From assembly GCA_027023325.1 (NCBI GenBank), contig JALVVQ010000210.1:1-9709 (forward strand): DNA of 9,709 nt, in the 5' to 3' direction. Below the pieces are notes generated by a model. It was not told where the DNA came from, did not search any database, and saw nothing but the letters and a program-made list of their open reading frames with translations. Source of the stretch: Campylobacteraceae bacterium (GTDB taxonomy: Bacteria; Campylobacterota; Campylobacteria; Campylobacterales; Sulfurovaceae). Below, in pieces: positions 4,877-9,709 of the stretch (positions within the stretch are counted from its first letter, which is position 1; each line of letters starts with the position of its first letter). The position numbers and the translations under genes are program-made.

Positions 4877-7002
4877 TACTTTGTATCAAAAGCATGGACT
4901 ACACTGAAGTATTTGCCACTGTCTGCCAGATACTGATCGCATCTTGCGACATAGATTTCATACAGTTTAGAGGGATATGATGCCATCAATGTGTCAAAGT
5001 GCATCTTGGCTTCCTGAATATTTTCACTCCTGTACAATTGTATTGCATCTTGATATAGTGCAAGCTCTTCTACCCCATAGGGCGTGTCATGCTTTACCTC
5101 ATAAAGCTCTACTGACTCCTTTTTTCCTTTTACTGTTACGATATCAATTGTACGAATCTGATATACTTCATTGAGGGCTTCACGTGTCGCCGATGTGATG
5201 AGTAGTGGCACATCATAATATCGAGTAAGACCTTCTATTCTGGAGGCAAGATTGACGCCATCTCCCACCACAGTGTAGTCCGATCTCCCTGCTGAACCCA
5301 TATCCCCTACGGTAACAATATCCGTATGCAATCCTATACCTATCCGAAGTCTCACACCGTATTGACTCTCTAGGTCAGTATTCATATTTTTCAGTATTCT
5401 AAGTTGAGATATAGCGCTTTGTAGTGCCTTATCAGCATGATACTCTATCTCCAAGGGTGCATTCCAGTATGCCATGATCGCATCACCTATAAACTTATCA
5501 ACTGTCCCTTGATGTGACATAATATTCTCTACCATAGGCGTCATATAGGTATTGAGCATTCCGATCAGCTTTCCTGGAGATTTAAACTGCTCTGCAAGTG
5601 CAGAAAATCCTTGGATATCACTGAAAAATATAGTTGCTTCAAGCTCCTTGGCAACCACAATATCCTCAGCCGTATGTGCAAGAAGATACTCCATAACCGA
5701 TGGAGAAACCTTCTTGCCAAGCATCCTCTTTACTTGCTCCTTTTTTTTGTGCTCTGTCATATAATCCATAGTGATAGAAGCTACAAGTGCCGTAAAAAAT
5801 GACAACAAGGGAAAAAGAAGGTTCAGAACTACACCATATCCAAAAAGAAGGGTATAGTACAGATAAATCAAAACAAAGAGAGAAATAGCTGCCAAAGGTA
5901 TAACAAAAGAGGAAGAAGCCAAGCCAAATAGAAGCATCATCCCCCCTAAAATAGTTGCAATCGATAGCAGATCCATAGCCTTATGCGTACTTTTTGCATC
6001 AAGAAAGTCTCCACTCAATATATTGTCAATCACATTGGCATGTATCTCTACTCCAGGAATATTGTTATCATACGCGATAGCCCTCGCATCATAGAGCCCC
6101 AGTGCAGAAGTACCCACAAGGACAAACCTTCCCTCTATCTTCTCTTTGCTGACATTCCCTTCTAAGATATCATGTGCACTCACATAGTCGAAATGGTGAC
6201 CTCCACCTCTAAAATTGACAAGCAATCGACCAGCAGCATCCACAGGGATATGGTAGGGGCCAAAAGTGATCTCCTGTATACCGACCGTATCTCCTGCGAT
6301 CTCCACCTTGGCACTGCCACTATAGACCCGAAGCATCTCCAGTGCGAGTGAATCATAAACTGCATGATCATATTTCATCACCAATGGCACAGATCTTATC
6401 ATGCCATTCTCATCTGGAGTATTATTGAAAAAACCGCTTGAATATAAAGAGTCTTGTAATATCGGCTCATTTACAAGCAGTCCTTTGGGCATAAGCATTG
6501 TATGCGTATTTCGCATACCTCTTTCTATAAAAACAGCGGGAATACTGGGTGCCTCCTCTCCTCCTCTTGCATCAAAGGTAAAAATATAACCACCGATGAC
6601 CGGGCTATGCTTGAAGCACTCTGCTAGTATTTGGTCTGTGTTGGGCAAGGGGTGCACGATTTCAGGATAGCGTTTAGCCAAAAGATGCGGAGAGCTTCTG
6701 TCTGGCTCCGGAAACACCATATCCAGACCAATAACTCCTGGGTTTTTTTCGGAAATATGGCGTAACAGCATCGCAATTTTATCTCTGCTCCAAGGCCACT
6801 GCCCATGTTTCTTCAAGGAGGCATCATCAATATCCACGATAGTAATACTATGGCTTCGAGGAAGTTCCCCTCTCAATAGAAACATATAATCACGCAGTCT
6901 GTCATCCAAGGAGAAGAAAGAGGATGGAGAAAAAAGATACAGTAGCCAAAAAAGTACCGTAAGTATAAATGCTACGGCAACTTTATAATAGAGGTGCCGC
7001 AT
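4873..7002 (-). CDS. CHASE2-domain class III adenylate/guanylate cyclase, membrane-bound
   Basis: A 709-residue transmembrane cyclase expected to make cAMP from ATP. A first membrane segment (8-25) is followed by a periplasmic CHASE2 sensor at about 30-335 (FSLDDRLRDYMFLLRG, ITIVDIDDASL, WPWSRDKIA, IGLDMVFPEPD, VLVGTSALGLYD, PGVEIHANVIDN). Three membrane segments follow at about 343-361, 364-384 and 388-411, then a cytosolic class III catalytic domain at about 450-635. Catalytic residues are complete: metal Asp462 (FSDIQGFS) and Asp507 (DKFIGDAIMAYWN), purine-contacting Lys503 and Thr577 (DYTVVGD), and transition-state Asn584 and Arg588 (VNLASR). The Lys/Thr pair is the class IIIb arrangement and favours ATP. 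The tail at 640-695 resembles a TPR pair. It starts 16 nt after the FecR gene and ends the four-gene unit; the Shine-Dalgarno is weak (AGAGA, 10 nt away). Confidence 0.94.
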   Translation of the reverse strand: MRHLYYKVAVAFILTVLFWLLYLFSPSSFFSLDDRLRDYMFLLRGELPRSHSITIVDIDDASLKKHGQWPWSRDKIAMLLRHISEKNPGVIGLDMVFPEPDRSSPHLLAKRYPEIVHPLPNTDQILAECFKHSPVIGGYIFTFDARGGEEAPSIPAVFIERGMRNTHTMLMPKGLLVNEPILQDSLYSSGFFNNTPDENGMIRSVPLVMKYDHAVYDSLALEMLRVYSGSAKVEIAGDTVGIQEITFGPYHIPVDAAGRLLVNFRGGGHHFDYVSAHDILEGNVSKEKIEGRFVLVGTSALGLYDARAIAYDNNIPGVEIHANVIDNILSGDFLDAKSTHKAMDLLSIATILGGMMLLFGLASSSFVIPLAAISLFVLIYLYYTLLFGYGVVLNLLFPLLSFFTALVASITMDYMTEHKKKEQVKRMLGKKVSPSVMEYLLAHTAEDIVVAKELEATIFFSDIQGFSALAEQFKSPGKLIGMLNTYMTPMVENIMSHQGTVDKFIGDAIMAYWNAPLEIEYHADKALQSAISQLRILKNMNTDLESQYGVRLRIGIGLHTDIVTVGDMGSAGRSDYTVVGDGVNLASRIEGLTRYYDVPLLITSATREALNEVYQIRTIDIVTVKGKKESVELYEVKHDTPYGVEELALYQDAIQLYRSENIQEAKMHFDTLMASYPSKLYEIYVARCDQYLADSGKYFSVVHAFDTKY

Positions 7003-7018
7003 CGCTTTTTGTCTCTTG

Positions 7019-7678
7019 CTACTTAGGAAGTCTACAAGGAGTTCCAGCAGGTATCACTGGAGGTTTTGGCGTATTAGGTTTGCCCTTTATTATTCCTTGC
7101 TGTGCAGCACCTGCATCTGTCACATTATGCATATCTGGAGAAGCGCTTCTTGCAGCGTTATCTGATTGAATCTTGAAAACCTCCCCTGCACGGAGAGTTT
7201 TGATTCTTCCTCCTGCAGTGACAGTAATAGCACCACGATAGCATTTGTAAGTTTCGAATGTTTTCTGAATCATACCAGAAAAGTCCGTACCACGAATTCC
7301 AATCGTTGCCGAAGAGGTTCGTACTTTGAATCTATCGGGTGCGATCTTTCCCATCCTGCCAGTAACAGAACGAAAAAATCCCCTATTTGCACGCATCTGT
7401 ACCGTAGAGCGTTTTGTCCCATCAAAAAAGTATTTGTCAAATTGGAAAGAGGCATTTGCACCTATGGTTACTATCGTCTCATCCTTGAGCATGATCTGGA
7501 CTCTGGTTTTGGCATGCGTCATAACCTTATCCCCCTGAAATATCTTCATACCTGATTGTGCCTTTACACTTTTGCCACTACTATGCGTGACACTGGCTGA
7601 GCCGCTTAGTGCCATGATATTGCCAATATTGGCAAAGAGTCCGATATTCAAAAACAAAAAAAGTACTACTGTTTTCAT
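7019..7678 (-). CDS. secreted FecR-domain protein
   Basis: A 219-residue protein with a Sec signal peptide (MKTVVLFLFLNIGLFA) and a periplasmic FecR domain at about 45-150. FecR features are QGDKVMTHAKTRVQIMLKD (48-66), VTIGANASFQF (70-80) and the diagnostic TSSATIGIRGTDF (121-133). Unlike true FecR it has no cytosolic anti-sigma region and no sigma-factor neighbour, so it belongs to the signal-peptide FecR-like proteins often encoded beside CHASE2 cyclases. A ligand- or surface-binding role in the periplasm is inferred. The C-terminus (about 197-219) is a proline-rich tail with Cys215. A GTG at 7684 could give two more residues, but AGGAG (7688-7684) overlaps it and is ideally placed 5 nt before the ATG at 7678. 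It follows the barrel gene by 8 nt. Confidence 0.9.
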   Translation of the reverse strand: MKTVVLFLFLNIGLFANIGNIMALSGSASVTHSSGKSVKAQSGMKIFQGDKVMTHAKTRVQIMLKDETIVTIGANASFQFDKYFFDGTKRSTVQMRANRGFFRSVTGRMGKIAPDRFKVRTSSATIGIRGTDFSGMIQKTFETYKCYRGAITVTAGGRIKTLRAGEVFKIQSDNAARSASPDMHNVTDAGAAQQGIIKGKPNTPKPPVIPAGTPCRLPK

Positions 7679-7686
7679 ATACACTC

Positions 7687-8910
7687 CTAAAATGATAGAT
7701 TTACACCCACAGAAACAGTATTTTTATCGTACTCTGCTGGCATATAGTTCGAACTGTTGTCACTATACTCATCTCTGAGATAGACTTTTATCTTTTCACT
7801 TTTCGCATAAGTGAGTTTCGCCCCCCACTGACGAAAGTGATCTTCCCGGGTGATAGAACTATGTATATCACCTGATCCAATATCGCTCTCATAGCTTCCC
7901 TGTTTGTATTTATAGTAGAGTTTTGCAGAAAATGTATCACTAAAACGATAGTTTGTGCTGATATCAAATGTCAAAAAACTAGCCTCCACAAACCGCTCTG
8001 GCTTGTTGCTGTCAGCGGTACGCTTACGGTAACCTACTCCAACATAAGTTATGCTATCTCCCAGAGGTACATAGAGACCTATACTCCCTGCCAACTCTTT
8101 AGAATTCATATTTTTATCTTCTTCAGCTATATGACTTTTATAGATATAGTCCATACCAAATTCAACGCTGGTATTAGACGGAGCGGAAAATGTTACTCTA
8201 GGCATCACCTTGGACTGTTTGAGAAAATCTCGCTCTAGATAATATACCCTATTGACTATGATAGGCATATAGAAACTAGCATTCTCACCATTGTATCCCA
8301 GTCCTATCTCTCCACTCAATGCGTAAAGATCATAGTTGTACGCATCGAGATTGTTTTGGGCAAAAACGCTTAGCTTGCTTTTTGTATACCAGCGGTGCTG
8401 TTTGGAAAATGTATGTAGATAGGAGGCTTCTCCCTCAAGCTTCAGAAAAGTTGTAGCCAAGCCATTTTTATTTCCTGTTGCCCCATAGTAAGCATCTAAA
8501 TCTGTGCCAGAGGAATGCACATTGATGTTTGTATCATGTCCTACAGAAAGGTCTACTTTTCCTCTTACTGTACTGACAACCTCCTCACTTTTTTCTATAC
8601 CATTCGCTGAAAGTTCGCTGCGACCTGTTTGCATATAAATTGCTTCAAGTGCACGCTTCGCTTCCTGGTTCTTTTCGCTTAGGATCAGTACCCTCTCGTA
8701 TGCGGCCATGGCCTCCGTTATGTGTCCTAGTTTCTTTGCACTTTTTGCCCACAAGAGATGTAGCCTATAGTCTTTATACTCAGCATAGGATGCTTTTGCT
8801 TCTTTGACTGCCTTCGCATACTGTCCGGCATCATAATAATGCTTGGTTCTTAAATAACTGGCATTTGCGGCCACAGCGAACAGTACAAATACCAATATCA
8901 TACGCTTCAA
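7687..8910 (-). CDS. TPR-containing outer-membrane beta-barrel protein (Slam/DUF560-like architecture)
   Basis: 407 residues: a signal peptide (MKRMILVFVLFAVAANA), a helical TPR-like region at about 18-97 (YYDAGQYAKAVKEAKASYAE, then LGHITEAMAAYERVLIL), a short linker, and a barrel at about 116-407. The barrel is made of alternating, aromatic-rich strands and ends in VGVNLSF, a terminal-Phe outer-membrane insertion signal. The first strand, VDLSVGHDTNIN, resembles the opening strand of TPR-barrel families such as DUF560 (Slam), which move lipoproteins to the cell surface. About 290 barrel residues suits roughly 14 strands, but the TPR part is shorter than in known Slams, so the exact family is uncertain. 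The start is TTG at 8910: AGGAG (8920-8916) is 5 nt upstream and overlaps the previous stop. The ATG at 8901 would lose the basic n-region and sit 14 nt away. Confidence 0.85.
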   Translation of the reverse strand: MKRMILVFVLFAVAANASYLRTKHYYDAGQYAKAVKEAKASYAEYKDYRLHLLWAKSAKKLGHITEAMAAYERVLILSEKNQEAKRALEAIYMQTGRSELSANGIEKSEEVVSTVRGKVDLSVGHDTNINVHSSGTDLDAYYGATGNKNGLATTFLKLEGEASYLHTFSKQHRWYTKSKLSVFAQNNLDAYNYDLYALSGEIGLGYNGENASFYMPIIVNRVYYLERDFLKQSKVMPRVTFSAPSNTSVEFGMDYIYKSHIAEEDKNMNSKELAGSIGLYVPLGDSITYVGVGYRKRTADSNKPERFVEASFLTFDISTNYRFSDTFSAKLYYKYKQGSYESDIGSGDIHSSITREDHFRQWGAKLTYAKSEKIKVYLRDEYSDNSSNYMPAEYDKNTVSVGVNLSF

Positions 8911-8918
8911 GTCAACTC

Positions 8919-9709
8919 CTATTCTTCATTTTCTTCATTGGGATTATAGCGATATACTCTGACATCATCCATATCTTCTGTATCCGGTGTAGTGTCATAC
9001 ATAACCGCCACAGAGATAATACCCTCGGAATCAACGACAAGAGACGGCCCCCTAATACTCCCCTCGACCACCAGTGGAGGTGCCGCCTCTTCCCACTTTT
9101 TGTCTCCAACATAGGTAGAGATATGTATACTTCTTTTTCCATTGTGGTCAGCATGCTGCCAGGCTACATATAAAGTATCTCTTGAATCTTTTGTCAGGCT
9201 CACGCATTGATTGCTCTCATTGGCACTGCTTATCCCCCCCATGCCATCAGGACTTACTGCACCGTTAACACCATTACCGTCATCCAGATACTCCCAGTCA
9301 TCAAGAACATTATAGTGTAAGACTTTAATTTTAGCATCGTCTGCACTGTTATCATGGTAGGCTATCGTTACTTCATCATATGTGTCATCACCATTTTCCT
9401 TCGTACCTATAACGGAAGAAAAACATATACCCTCTTGGGATCCCAGACGATTCCATACATATCTACCGAGGAAAAAATCATAACTATAGTTAAAAAATTC
9501 TGCCTCTGGCAAGCCATCTGTTCCCTCTTTTTCAAATACCACAAAAGGGCGTCCATCATTCTTGATAAGTAAATGTGAACGCTTATAGAGGGCAGGAGAA
9601 AGAGTTAAGTTATCGTACCCATCCCAGTCATCATCTTTCTTTACTGCTGAAACAAATGTTACTTTATTGTTATTCTTATCATACCGCATATGAGAATCTG
9701 TTCTCTTTC
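8919..9709 (-). CDS. acidic beta-propeller-like (BNR/sialidase-type repeat) protein, C-terminal part
   Basis: The frame is open to the right edge, so only the last 262 residues are visible; an internal ATG at 9689 lacks a good Shine-Dalgarno and is probably not the start. The visible part is built of about four diverged units of 45-60 residues, each with a hydrophobic strand, a D/N-x-x-G-type turn, a VAW/VAV/IAY strand, and a Tyr-rich strand ending near Trp. Examples are KNDGRPFVVFE, DEVTIAYHDNSADDAKIKVL, KDSRDTLYVAWQH and VDSEGIISVAVMYDTT. That is the pattern of sialidase/BNR-like beta-propeller blades; no catalytic Asp-box set can be confirmed. The sequence is rich in Asp/Glu and ends NEENEE. 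Its stop codon overlaps the Shine-Dalgarno of the barrel gene, so the two are translationally linked. A secreted or surface location is inferred from composition and neighbours. Confidence 0.75.
   Translation of the reverse strand, partial: KRTDSHMRYDKNNNKVTFVSAVKKDDDWDGYDNLTLSPALYKRSHLLIKNDGRPFVVFEKEGTDGLPEAEFFNYSYDFFLGRYVWNRLGSQEGICFSSVIGTKENGDDTYDEVTIAYHDNSADDAKIKVLHYNVLDDWEYLDDGNGVNGAVSPDGMGGISSANESNQCVSLTKDSRDTLYVAWQHADHNGKRSIHISTYVGDKKWEEAAPPLVVEGSIRGPSLVVDSEGIISVAVMYDTTPDTEDMDDVRVYRYNPNEENEE

Noticed and set aside
7166..7555. 129-codon plus-strand frame inside the FecR gene
   Set aside because: Antisense to a clear FecR domain with signal peptide; Ser/Cys-rich shadow composition.
7679..7684. 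GTG start for the FecR protein
   Set aside because: The AGGAG ribosome site overlaps this codon; it is correctly spaced for the ATG at 7678.

Overview
The window looks like chromosomal DNA from a free-living, sulfur-oxidiser-like member of the Campylobacterota (Sulfurovum/Sulfurimonas type). This is an inference from the compact lptD–RDD–purD arrangement, the N-terminal GREYSIG variant of PurD, TATAAT-dominated promoters without clear -35 boxes, and moderate GC with tightly packed genes. I could not run a search to confirm the genus. No rRNA, tRNA, CRISPR array or intact transposase was seen.

Positions 1-2522 (minus strand) hold a housekeeping block. It is read purD (phosphoribosylamine-glycine ligase) -> small RDD-family membrane protein -> lptD (LPS export porin, running off the left edge). 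The three genes are separated by 1 nt or overlap by 8 nt, so they are probably one transcript.

Positions 2523-3006 form the only long gene-free stretch. It holds a 98-bp imperfect palindrome (2579-2676) and about 200 bp of GC-richer, structured but non-coding DNA (2677-2880). After that comes an AT-rich promoter region for the rightward genes.

Positions 3007-4876 (plus strand) hold a two-gene unit. It encodes a soluble GAF–HD-GYP protein (c-di-GMP phosphodiesterase type) and a metallo-beta-lactamase-fold enzyme resembling class II 3',5'-cyclic-nucleotide phosphodiesterases; the genes overlap by 8 nt.

Positions 4873-9709 (minus strand) hold a convergent four-gene unit, read from right to left. 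It encodes a secreted beta-propeller-like protein (5' end outside the window), a TPR plus outer-membrane beta-barrel protein, a periplasmic FecR-domain protein, and a CHASE2 class III adenylate cyclase. Its last gene overlaps the phosphodiesterase gene tail-to-tail by 4 nt.

Together, 3-9.7 kb reads as a cyclic-nucleotide signalling island. A membrane cyclase with a periplasmic sensor is co-transcribed with envelope proteins that could feed it a signal. The opposing transcript encodes a likely cAMP/cGMP hydrolase and a c-di-GMP hydrolase whose GAF domain may bind a cyclic nucleotide. The enzyme classes are well supported by motifs; the circuit is an inference.
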